NCBI GenBank assembly: GCA_013400155.1 | Contig: VXBM01000777.1 | Span: forward strand, 248,001-312,000 | DNA length: 64,000 nt | Direction of reading: 5' to 3' | Source of the DNA: Helopsaltes ochotensis | Taxonomy: Eukaryota > Chordata > Aves > Passeriformes > Locustellidae | Shown here: in pieces, positions 12,493-22,157 of the stretch | Layout: the number at the start of each line of letters is the position of its first letter | Position numbering within the stretch: position 1 is the stretch's first letter | The notes under the pieces: model-generated | What the model saw: only the letters and a program-made list of their open reading frames with translations | What the model was told of the DNA's origin: nothing | The model's database searches: none | Program-made: the position numbers and the translations under genes

Positions 12493-12499
12493 GTCAACA
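12493..12499 (+). promoter_or_regulatory. Forkhead (FOXJ1-compatible) site beside the X-box
   Basis: GTCAACA matches the general forkhead core RYMAAYA and starts 2 bp after the RFX X-box. FOXJ1 and RFX factors cooperate at motile-cilia gene promoters, so this pairing next to PACRG is suggestive. A 7-bp motif alone is weak evidence; adjacency is the argument. Confidence 0.4.
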
Positions 12500-12592
12500 A
12501 CCCGCCGGGGAAGCGGGCGGGGAATTACAGAGAGCCCCGTCGGCGCCGCCCGGCCCCGCACAGCTCTACCTCCGCCCGGTGCACCGTACATC

Positions 12593-12599
12593 GGGGCGG
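12593..12599 (+). promoter_or_regulatory. GC box (Sp1-type)
   Basis: GGGGCGG matches the Sp1/KLF core and sits in the PACRG-PRKN interval. It is followed by AT-rich homeobox-like cores (CAATTAA near 12608, TCATTAG near 12622) that stand out inside the GC-rich island. In a CpG island, GC boxes are expected by composition. Confidence 0.35.
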
Positions 12600-12694
12600 C
12601 GGATAGCAATTAACGAGAAAGTCATTAGCGGTGTGGGGGGGAAATGTCAGGCGACGACGTGAGGAAAGCGCGGGCGGGTGTGAACCTCCCAAGA

Positions 12695-12713
12695 ACTACG
12701 CTGCCCAGAGAGC
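12695..12713 (+). promoter_or_regulatory. ZNF143/THAP11-like site (degenerate)
   Basis: ACTACGCTGCCCAGAGAGC resembles the long ZNF143/THAP11 site ACTACAAYTCCCAGNRNGC, with three mismatches in the centre and the ACTAC and CCCAG blocks intact. Such sites are typical of bidirectional CpG-island promoters. It is about 31 bp upstream of the NRF1 palindrome on the PRKN side. Confidence 0.45.
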
Positions 12714-12743
12714 CCAGCGTGCGCCTCCGCCTCCCTCCCTGAG

Positions 12744-12753
12744 GCGCATGCGC
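12744..12753. promoter_or_regulatory. NRF1 palindromic site
   Basis: GCGCATGCGC is a perfect match to the core of the nuclear respiratory factor 1 consensus (YGCGCAYGCGCR). It lies 141 bp before the PRKN ATG, inside the CpG island. NRF1 drives many nuclear genes for mitochondrial function and is frequent at bidirectional CpG-island promoters. The site also contains an ATG that could open an upstream ORF. Confidence 0.65.
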
Positions 12754-12838
12754 GCTCAGGGCCGGCCCAGCCCGCCCGCGGTCGCGCGACCCCCCAGGGC
12801 GGCTCCAGGGGACGCGCCCGAGCGCCAGGGGCGGCCGG

Positions 12839-12844
12839 CACGTG
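12839..12844. promoter_or_regulatory. Canonical E-box near the PRKN start
   Basis: CACGTG, in the context GGCACGTGCG, lies about 50 bp before the PRKN ATG, so it is near or just downstream of the expected start site. MYC-family regulation of the human parkin promoter has been reported, which makes this E-box a plausible conserved control point. CpG-rich alternating GCGCGCG follows it. Occupancy is inferred. Confidence 0.45.
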
Positions 12845-12893
12845 CGCGCGCGTGCACGCCTCGCCCCTCTCCTCCCCCGCGGCCGCCGCCGCC

Positions 12894-12900
12894 ATGATCG
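12894..12900 (+). CDS. PRKN: PRKN (parkin) exon 1, seven coding bases
   Basis: Parkin is the RBR-type E3 ubiquitin ligase activated by PINK1 on damaged mitochondria, where it ubiquitinates outer-membrane proteins to trigger mitophagy. Seen here: a Kozak-optimal GCCGCCGCCATG at the downstream edge of the CpG island. It is followed by ATC and one G, then the consensus donor GTGAGT at 12901. The coding part is therefore Met-Ile plus the first base of codon 3. Known: parkin begins Met-Ile-Val, and its first intron interrupts codon 3 after its first base, exactly as here. Head-to-head PACRG supports the call independently. Exon 2, which encodes the start of the ubiquitin-like domain, was not recognised in the remaining 51 kb and presumably lies beyond the window. 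The 5' UTR and start site cannot be fixed from sequence. The exon is too short to be identified by protein similarity alone. Confidence 0.88.
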
Positions 12901-13240
12901 GTGAGTGAGCGCGTCGGGGAGCGGGGCCAGCCCGGATGCGGATCCGCCCTTTCCTCCCCGCCCCTTTCCTCCCCGCCCCGTCGCGGCTGCTTGCTGTCGT
13001 CGGCTCTGCCGTGGCGTCTGCGGCCCCGCATGGCGTCGGGGGCTGTCCCAGCTCTCTTCGCTTCCCCTCGGTCCCCGCCCGTCTCCTGCCGTGCCTCGGC
13101 AGGGCGCGGTGAGCCGGGCTGCCCTCGGTGTGCGCCCGCTGGTTAAACGCGCAGGGCCACGGGGGCACAGTGCTGACAGGGGCCACTGCCCTCCTGCTTT
13201 ACCCCCGTGCGAGAGGCGTAAAGAGTCTCGCCGGGATTTG

Positions 13241-13939
13241 TGGGCTGAAGTCATTTTTAAATTGCCTTTTATTCCTTCTCCGTATATCGATTGTAAATGC
13301 TTCTCGGCAAGGTTTGTGCGATCTGCGAACTTTTTTTGGCCTTGCCAGCGTATATGCTTGTTACTGGTCTGGCGTGGTGCCTGGTGTCGACCTGGAAAAG
13401 AAGCAGCCTACGACACCCCATGGTGTTGGGAGTGTGACCCTTCGGTCCTTGAGATGCTTTCTGTAGCTGTCCAGGGCTGGTGTGCAGCGTGACTCGGTTG
13501 TTCCAGCAGTGGGTTTTCTTCTCTTTCTTGAAAGATTAATCCATACCTGGGGAGTTCAAAAGTACAGGATCCGTTTTGTAGCCTTCCTGTTTCACATTTC
13601 GTCTTGCTTTGTGTTTCTCAGTTTTGAAAATTATTTAAAGTAAAACCTGTAAAATGCAGTGGATGCACATGCATTTTAGCAACTCTGCTGTCCTCAGGCT
13701 TGCTGTTTCATCATCAGCGTTGGTGTCAAGAACTGCTGTCCACTTAAGATCTGATCAAGTTAAAAACCATGAATTTATTGTTTTTAAATTGAACATCGCA
13801 AAAGTTTCCAAGAATGCTGTGGGTCTTTCAGCTATTCATTTTTTTTCTTAGCAGTATATGATATCATATGTATGGCTAATGTTCTTTCACCTTTGCTAAA
13901 GCTAAAAAGAAGGTTATAAACAGTTGTCCAGTGTTTTCA

Positions 13940-13942
<3 letters not shown>
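13241..13942. other. PRKN: PRKN intron 1, island shore
   Basis: Transition from CpG island to AT-rich intron. Residual CpGs persist to about 13.45 kb. A long open frame (12905-13492) starts 4 bp after the PRKN donor but is intronic and low-complexity. No exon is seen. Confidence 0.5.

Positions 13943-13974
<32 letters not shown>
13943..13974. repeat. (TA)16 microsatellite
   Basis: Uninterrupted TA dinucleotides for 32 bases, likely length-polymorphic. It lies about 1 kb into PRKN intron 1. Confidence 0.95.
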
Positions 13975-13977
<3 letters not shown>

Positions 13978-14452
13978 GCAAATGGTCTCTTCCTAGTTGT
14001 GGAATTTTTCTTACAGGACATTCTTGTCATTTGGGCTACTTTTTTCTTATATGGTAGAGATCATTTTAAATTGAAGGCTTTGTTTAAGGAAAGCACAGAG
14101 GGTCAGGTATTCCACTTTTTATTTTGCAATGTCATCTGCTGATCTAATGTATTGCTGTAGTATATAAAATCCATGTGTTTGCAGAACAGTGCGTGTTTGT
14201 TTTTGAATGCTTCAGAAAAGTAAGTTGAGTGTACCTAAGGGACTGCCCATGTGGTTACAGAGCTGATGCCTCTAGCCCTCACGCTGAAATCTAAATATTT
14301 ACTTACTGCTCATGAATATAAATGTTATATGACTAAGGAATGATAATTTTATTTTCACTGTGGCAGACGGAAACGTTTGTGAATATTGATTATGAAATGT
14401 ACAGACCAATTAGTTGCAAATTTAAAAACACAGCTTTACGTGAGTTGCAACC

Positions 14453-15008
14453 TGCCCTGGTTTAACCCTAGCTGGCAACTAAGTACATCACAGCCACTGG
14501 CTCACTCCACTCACTAGCCCCTGCTTAGCAGTGGGATGGGGAGGAGAATTGGGGGCAAAATAAGAACAGTTTAACAATTGAAACAGAGTAATAATAATAA
14601 TACTGATAATGCTAATGACGATGATAACAGTAATGAAAAAGAGAGGGGGGAATAAAATCCAAGAGAAACAAGGGATGCACAATAAAATTGCTCACTGACC
14701 AATGCCCAGTCCATCCTCCAGACCAACTCCCACCAGTTTATCTACTGGGTATGAGCTGAGGTGTGGAATATCCTTGTGGCCAGTTTGAGTCAGCTGTCTC
14801 CTGGCCACATTCTCTCCCAGCTTTTTATGCACCTCGTCACTGACAGAGCATGGGAAATTGAGGAGTCCTTGATTTGGGCTAAGCACTATTAAGCAACAAC
14901 TGAGGCATCAGTGTGTTACCAACGTTATTCTCATACTAATTTGAAGATGCAGCATTGTACCAGCTTCTCAGTTGAATTAACTCTATCCCAGCCAAAATCA
15001 GTATGACA
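14453..15008 (-). mobile_element. Solo ERV LTR
   Basis: The 556-bp block starts TGCCCTGGTTTAACCCTAGC and ends CCAGCCAAAATCAGTATGACA-like, giving TG...CA termini on either strand. On the minus strand it opens with the familiar avian LTR start (TGGCTGGGATAGAGTTAATT). It continues through blocks such as 'ctggccacattctctcccagcttt' (plus strand) to a terminal TTAAACC segment. A degenerate TAA/ATG microsatellite at 14588-14640 is part of this family. No gag/pol/env sequence flanks it, so it is a solo LTR. No clean target-site duplication was found, implying age. It is antisense to PRKN. Confidence 0.8.
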
Positions 15009-18000
15009 CCCTCCCCCAACCCCCAAAAATGAAAGAATTATCTTCAAAGTATGTGATGTGGAGACTTAGTCCAGTGTCCTGCTTTGAGACTTTCCGAAAA
15101 CTCTCCTCAAAACATTTGTGAGCGGGGAATGCCGTAGCGAAAACTGGGGCCGGGAGGGGAAGGGTGAGATAATCATCTGCCCATTTGTTTAATCTGAGTA
15201 TTAAAAAGAATTTTCCTATGAAACATTTTCTTATGGTATATTTTCCAAAATGTTTCACAGTTTTACATCTCTAGAAATGCCTTATGTCCTCATAAGTTAA
15301 TGCCATAATATAGTTATACACATGATAATTCCTTTAATTGGATTTTGATTATCTTTTTTCTCTTCATTTCTCACAGACCAGGTCATACAGGACTTGTGCA
15401 CATTCAGGTTCCTTAAATGGTAATTTGAATCTAGACTGAGCTAGTTAAGTCAGCTTGTCATAACTCTACTTAATTAGGGGCATGGGAGGTTTGGGGAGTT
15501 GTCAGTGGTTAGTGGTTTTAAAGTTTATTCTTTATTTTATTTGTTTGCTTACCATTGGATCAGCTGAAAAGTGGAGTTAGTGGAATGGAAGTAATAACCT
15601 GCAATGAGATTGGCTGTACTATTCCTTAGTCAACAGCCCTGGCAATAATGTCACATTCTTAAACAGCTCTTCTGGGGGGAAAAAATAAAAAAATTAAAAC
15701 TGATTTTGAAGGAAGATATTAGGACAGCTTAGTGGAATTTTTCAGAAAATACCTCTCAAAGAGCAAAAAACACAGGAGAAGGCCCTAAGCTGTTTTAAAA
15801 ATGTAGAAGATGGGCTCTATATAGTTAACAGTGGCAGTTGAGCATTTCTGTGGTGAATGAGAGATGAAGGTGGTAGTAGCGATGGGTTGCGAAGGGCTTT
15901 GACAGTGAAATATGATTCATCCGGCAGTAATCAAGTTAAGGGAGAATGGGAGCCTGGGTGAAAGTTTTAGCTATCTGGATGACCGATCACTCCTCGGTGT
16001 TACACTCTTTTTCAGTGTGTTGGTAATCTACTTTCTGTGTAAATATTTCTCATTGGTATGAAAATAACCTTGAGGATGCAAAATAAGAATAAACCCTTTC
16101 AGAATTACCCTCAATATATTTATATACATGGCAGTATTATAGTAATGGTACTAGTGTAGCAACCAAAGGAAAAGTAGTTTAGTGGGAATTTTCTACTTAA
16201 ATATTTCAATCTCATGCTTATTTTTTTTCCTTCTGTTGGCATTTTGGTGTTCTAATGCTATGGATAGTTCCACTACAACACTGAAAAAATAGCTCAAGTT
16301 GTAGTTCACAAGCATGTGGAATAATCTGGCTGATAGTTTGATTAAACAAAACCTAAAGCTCAGAATATCAAAGGCTGCTTGCATTTCCAATACATGACCT
16401 GTTTTGCTCAGTTTGTTTTGAGCCTTTTTCCCTTCTGCTATGGTTGATGTATTGGACTGCATGTACAGAATTGCATCTTGAAACACTTTGTTTTTTACTG
16501 GAATTATATTTTAACATCTATATTCCTACAAAATGCTTTATTATTAGTCTGTCAGCAATGTGTTATAAAGTTAGTATCATTTGAAGTAGGATATCTTCAA
16601 AAGACAGCTGAGTTTTGCTAGGTATACATAAGCATTCTGGATTTTGATGTTTTCGTTAAGGGAGATGAGAAGGCTTTCTGCTTGGATTTCTTTTTGAAAG
16701 ACAATTAGTAAGGGGGAAGAAAAGTGAGGTGTGTCTTTTTGCTTTTTCGTATTTTTGAGTTGTTTTTTTTTTTTTAATAATGACTGCAAAATAACAGTAG
16801 ACACTGGAGACTAACTAAGCAGGGGCTAAGGATATTCTGGTGCAGTGTTGTGAGTTTTTCGGATAGGGCCCTACAGAAAATTGATCTGGCAGTTTCTTTA
16901 AATTATTCTCCATTGTTACCTGGATGTAATGTATAAATAGAGTATCCATTGCCAAATGCTTTGGTCCAGCCTATCTGTGAGATGAGAATAAAGTTAAGAG
17001 TTTCAAATTCCACTTAGTTCCAGAAACAACTAGGAAAAGGCCTTTGCTAACAAAATATGGAAATGGAAAAAAGGAAGTATTTTGGAAAGCATAACAGCAA
17101 ATGCTACTGCTTAAGCGTCCTTTCCAAAGTGATGAATGTCTTTTGTAGAGATGTGTAAAGCTGAAGACATTGTTTTATTCCGTTTTGATAACATCGCCTC
17201 AAGAGGTAGTTTTCTTAATTGGAAACACATATATCCCTATTTACTGAAGTTAGTTGGGCTACCACAAGCAGTATCATGGAACTCTCAGTTGTGTAAATGG
17301 TGAGGCCACAGAAGTAAATGATACCGAGAACGGTGCAGGTTTTCCAAGTTCTTACATTTAGGAGAAGCCCAAGGGAGGATAAACCCATTAATGGGAAGTT
17401 TGTTACTTTGCCAGACAGGTTTATGTAAAACAGATAAATTAATTATTTTCAACCAGTTGTTCTTGTTCCTATGTACTCTATATAAGTATTGTTGGACTGA
17501 AAATCAACTTCTAACACAGAATGCAGCCAGTGATGTATGAAGTTTCCGTTAAAAGAAGAAAAAAAGGTAATGTAAGAAATGGGCAGCTATATAGCCAGGA
17601 TTCACAGAATTTCACTACAAAGATTGGTTTGGAGGTAATTAGTTGGCAAGCTTTAGTTATATAATTCTGAGTTATTTCACAACCCGATTTCTTCTTCTGA
17701 AGTACAGTGTGGGTGGGGCATCTTGCAAATGTTTGTGCTTTATGAGGACTTCTAATCGTTAAGTAACTAAATTTTAATAGTTTAAATTATGTCCTTTAAA
17801 ATCTGTAATATTTTTACAAATTTTCAGTTTCCAAGTGTTGTACTTCAGGCTTCCACCAGTCCTTCTGTATTTTGGTCAGTGCTAAAAGAGTGGAAAGATG
17901 GATGACCTTACAAAGTAAGGATAAAAATCCATCAGGTTTATGTGATATAGAAAAATGCATCAGCACCCTTTTGCCTGTTTTATTCTTGAGGCTGGACAAG

Positions 18001-19317
18001 ATGGAGAAAATACTAGTTCATTATTGTGCACTTTTTGAAGCAGACTGAAACCTGCCTGATTGTACTAAACTGGTTTTTAAGCAGTAACTGTTGTGTTGCA
18101 TCACTTTTCTTAATTAGCGTGTTCATGTCTACATTAGTATTGTTAAAGCTTAATCCAGGAAAAATGGTAGCATCAAAGTTGTTTTTTGAGGCATGTGGAA
18201 ATTACTGAAATATTTGCCATGTTATTAAAAATTCTCTGTTAAAAATGACAAGAGACAAAGAACCATTTAGTTTCTCCAGCCATCACTCAAATACTAAATT
18301 TGATGATAGCAATCCTCAGGGTAGAAATTAATGAAGAATTAATCATGAAACTGCCTTTTATTTCATGCCCTTGAGCAATTTCTACAGTCGTAGCTGGTAT
18401 TTGTGCTGGGAAGCATGCATCTTTTCTTGAACAAGGCAGTCTTATTAGTGATTTCTCATGAATTCAGCCAAAGATTGCATAAATAACTTGTCATAATTAT
18501 GATGCATTAAGTACATGGTAGCTTTATGGGGTGTTTTTTTTTACAGTGGCTACATGCCTGTCATGGATAAGCCACAAAAATCTTCAGCAATTGCTTCTCC
18601 ATATATCACAACGCCTTCCAAAACAGTGGCATCATAAGTTATGTGCTTCAGAGAAATTAACTCTGCTGTTTTCCTGATTTTTTTATTTCTAAGTAGTTTT
18701 TTTTTAATGGCAAAAGCTCACTTTTGAACTTCAGAACTATTTTATGCTCTCTGCAGAATATAACACCTCTGTTCATGCTAGCAATTTCAATGATGGAAAT
18801 TTTAAAACTCTGACTCTAAAACTGTTCAAAAGCTTTCATGCCCTCTGATGACCTCTGAATTTATAATTGTATATGTCACTTATTCCTTCTCCATTTACCT
18901 TTGAAAGAGGGAAAACAATGACAATGACATAGACATATCTAAAAATGGGTCATTGCCCATTAAACATGTCCAAAATAAATTTTCTGGATCCTGCAGTTTT
19001 TACCATACCACTTGGCTGTATTCCTATTCTGATTGTTGAGGAAAACTTGATTTTCTATCCTTGGTGATTTGAGCTAAGTTGAAATTATGAAAGGAAGGTG
19101 GTTACCAAATGAATATTTTCAACAAATGCCTTGCCATTAATGTCTTACTTTTTAACCCTGATTTTGGAAATCTGACCTATGGAATTATGTTTATTTTCTG
19201 AATATGTCAAAAGTTCTTTTCTTATGCATTATTTGTCCCTATAGCATAGATCTGTTGATTTGGGGACACAGTTAATTTTTACCTCTAAGCTCTATGCCTA
19301 GACCCCTCGGCCAAGGG
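15009..19317. other. PRKN: Intronic DNA, no gene seen
   Basis: AT-rich PRKN intron with only short random ORFs. No exon, CR1, LTR or RNA gene recognised. Confidence 0.5.
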
Positions 19318-19384
19318 AAAAAAAAAAAAAAAAAAACAAAAAAAAAAAACAAAAAAAAAACACCAAAAAAAAAAAAACCAAACC
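19318..19384 (+). repeat. A/C-only low-complexity tract
   Basis: 67 bases of only A and C, mostly long A-runs separated by single C or CACC. It has no preceding retroposed gene body that I can recognise. Confidence 0.9.
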
Positions 19385-21151
19385 ATTAAGAAGTTGATTT
19401 ATTGTTTAAAAATTTCCAAAGCTGATAAAGATGAATGAAGATCTAATTGAGGAAAGAGCTTGTCATTACATAGCAGTTTAAGGACAGCAAGGTTATAATG
19501 TATTAATGTGTAGGAAATGAAAGCACAGCTTTTTAGAGAGTAGTTGCAATCAAAAGCTGTTGGTTGTGCTGTGTTTTTTATTAAGGTGGTATGAACAATG
19601 CATTTGTTGCCACGAAAGTTGGACATGCTCCTTTGCTTTAGTTTTTCTGTTGGGAGTGGGGTCTTGTGTACTAAGTACTTGTGTACTTGTCCACTAAGCT
19701 TTCTCTTGATGACATAGAAGGGCACTGAAGCAAATTCATTTGTGTTTGTAAATTGTCTGTGATATGCAAAAACCACAAACAAAAAAGGCCAAGTTAACTT
19801 TCCAGTAACAAAAATGCGCTTGCTTTGTTCACCACTGTTGTGATGACCAGTGTGAATGTTGGTTTGTTAAAAGTGTAAAGCTTTTCTGTATTAGGATGTA
19901 GTTCCTCTACTTCCTTTAATTTTTTCCCAGTGCCTTCCTGTCTGTACTGCTGTTTTCTATATCTTTTGTTTAGCATTTCTAAATGTCTTGGTCAGTGGTG
20001 AATTTTACCACCACTTTAGTTCATTGATTCCTTTTTATTTATTTTTTATTTTTATTAAATTTAGCCAATAGAACTGTCTTGTATCATATCTATTACTTCA
20101 GATTTAATAATTTTCAGTATATATAGCTAAGGATATTTAGCTACATCCACAAGAGTAAGAATCACAAGAAGCTGAGATGCCCGGGCTTTCTTTGGCCCAT
20201 TGTGTGAGGTATTTCTCAAAGACATCCTTTCCATTAGTGGAAACATTTAGGCCTTCAAAGTTCAAGGAATAGTGTTCAGCTGCTTTTTTTTCATAATCAT
20301 TTTACATGTGTATTTTCATTTTTTTAAAATGTGCCAATCCAGTAATGTTTTAGTAATATGCTTTGATGTCAAGGAAAAATTATTTTCCATTTTCTTCATT
20401 GGTATTCAATTAAAGGACTGTGCATGATGAAACTAAAAGTGGTTCGTATTGGACATCATATTACATCTCTGGCATATGGTTCTCCTTTCAATTTTAATTT
20501 TTTTTGATGAGTTGAAATATTTTTGGTACATTTATGTTTACATTTTTTCCCTTTTCTGATACAGTGTCCTCTGTGGAATACTCTCAGTGGAAACATATGT
20601 TCAGAACTTCAAAGTAATTATGCTATTACTAAAAGCTTCATAATTAGATTACAGAAACTAAATGTTGAAAAAATTTGATTTTCCTTTATCGAATCATATC
20701 AATTTCATTCCAGTCTGCTTTCTGGCTGATTGAAGAAACATGGTAGGATAAAGTCAAAGCCTGAGTAGAATTTCTTAAGTCTGGTATAGACCAGTTCCTG
20801 AAGAAGAAAAGGGAGCTTAGAGCAGTGTTTAGTCTGAGAGCAAGATTTAAAAAAAGAGAAAACATATATTGCCATTTTAACAGTAAATTTTTTGTGATAG
20901 GTACCTCTGCTTGGCAAACTGGATTGGGATAATTGAAGCATGAACTTATCTCTCTATGATAACTGACCCTATTTCTCAGAAGTAATGGGCTCAGTTTGTG
21001 TCTAAGTTACTTTGCTTGCAAAATATTGCCCTTATTGCCTGTTATCTTTCTTTAAGAGTGAATTTGTTGTTGTGATGAAATAGGCATAGCTTGTGTTGGA
21101 AAAAAGCTGTTTACTGCCAGGAGCAGTTCAGTTTAGTCTAAGATTTTGATG
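19385..21151. other. PRKN: Intronic DNA, no gene seen
   Basis: AT-rich. The longest open frame (minus, 19399-19782, 127 codons) has no recognisable domain and no codon or splice support. The minus frame at 20705-20941 is likewise unsupported. Confidence 0.5.
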
Positions 21152-21299
21152 CACAAAAAAAAAAACACCCCAAAAACCAACCCATTCCCAAACAAAACAA
21201 AACAAAAACAAAACCAAAAACCACTCCCCCAAAAAACCAAACCAACCAACCAACCAACAAAAAACCAATCCCCCCCCAAAAAAAACCCCAAAACCACAA
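21152..21299 (+). repeat. Long A/C strand-asymmetric tract
   Basis: 148 bases with no G and only four T. It includes runs of AACC units (ACCAACCAACCAACC near 21241) and C-runs of up to 8. This is extreme strand asymmetry rather than a simple microsatellite. Confidence 0.9.
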
Positions 21300-22090
21300 T
21301 ACTTTAAAAATTCTTAGTCAGATGTACAAGAAGTCATCAAAAACTGTAACTGTATAACTATACCTCATCTACCTCCTTTGTCTTTTGTAGCTCATCTGGA
21401 AAATATGGGGTCTTTTAAGAACAGGAGATGGTATCTTAATGGTCCTGAACAAAACCACTGTGTCTCTTAGGTCTCACAAGGCCCTGGTGTATTGGTCTAT
21501 TGACATGCTTCATATTTTTTCTCCAAGCTGTATGAAGCTACAGGCTAACCTTTAAGTTGATTATTATTTTTTACTCACTTTACATAATTTTAGGATATTT
21601 TATTCAACTAACTCTGATACTGTTTGAGATTTGGCTTTAGCTTGGTTTGTGCTTTATGTAAACAGTTGGTGTTCTGAGGCCATAAATTCAAAACTTGGTT
21701 AATGATTAATGTTTTGAATCTTTACATTTTTGTGGTTTGTTTTCATAGTCTACTTTTCATTCTGCCTGCCCTTCTTATACACAATAAAATAGCAGATGAA
21801 GCTGGAAAGTTTCTTTTACAGTACTTCTAACAATTTCCATTAGAATTATCTTCTTGGAAGCAAATATTCCATCTGGTTTACTTTTTAGCACAGCAAAACT
21901 CCATAGTGAGCTGCGTGCTGGAGCCTGGCTGAATTCCATGCAATGAGACTCTTGGCCCTAAGCAAGATGAGCGCAATCTGTTTCCCTTATTTCTAATAAA
22001 GGAAAAGGAGAGTTTCTTCATTTGCTTCTTTGTTGCATTATGTTTACATTTTATGCCTCCCTTTCTTAGAATAGCTGCTTTCCTGCTGTT

Positions 22091-22094
<4 letters not shown>

Positions 22095-22156
<62 letters not shown>
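22095..22156. repeat. Poly-T run abutting a gap base
   Basis: 62 consecutive T ending at a single N (22157). The homopolymer length is probably unreliable. A lysine-rich reverse-strand frame through it is an artefact. Confidence 0.95.
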
Positions 22157-22157
22157 N

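Larger units (their letters stand above)
11950..13240. promoter_or_regulatory. CpG island, bidirectional PACRG-PRKN promoter
   Basis: This is a dense CpG, GC-rich block of about 1.3 kb that contrasts sharply with AT-rich DNA on both sides. It spans PACRG exon 1, the 811-bp interval between the two start codons, PRKN exon 1 and the first few hundred bases of PRKN intron 1. No TATA box is obvious near either gene, consistent with dispersed CpG-island initiation. In mammals the two genes are known to share a short bidirectional promoter, and the same head-to-head order is visible here. It holds many C-rich runs, for example CCCGCCCGCCCGCC near 12371, and a tandem CCCCTTTCCTCCCCGCC-type repeat near 12945-12978 just inside PRKN intron 1. 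Large ORFs in this block in several frames are composition artefacts. Confidence 0.9.

Noticed and set aside
12625..13254. Long minus-strand ORF of 209 codons, with overlapping frames on both strands
   Set aside because: High-GC DNA has few stop codons. The frames overlap the promoter and intron start, are Arg/Gly/Pro/Ala-rich, and lack any recognisable domain.
12905..13492. Plus-strand ORF of 195 codons beginning just after the PRKN donor
   Set aside because: It lies in intron 1 downstream of a consensus donor and is low-complexity. It is an effect of CpG-island composition.
19399..19782. Minus-strand ORF of 127 codons
   Set aside because: No recognisable domain, no promoter or splice context. 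It is compatible with chance in AT-rich intron.
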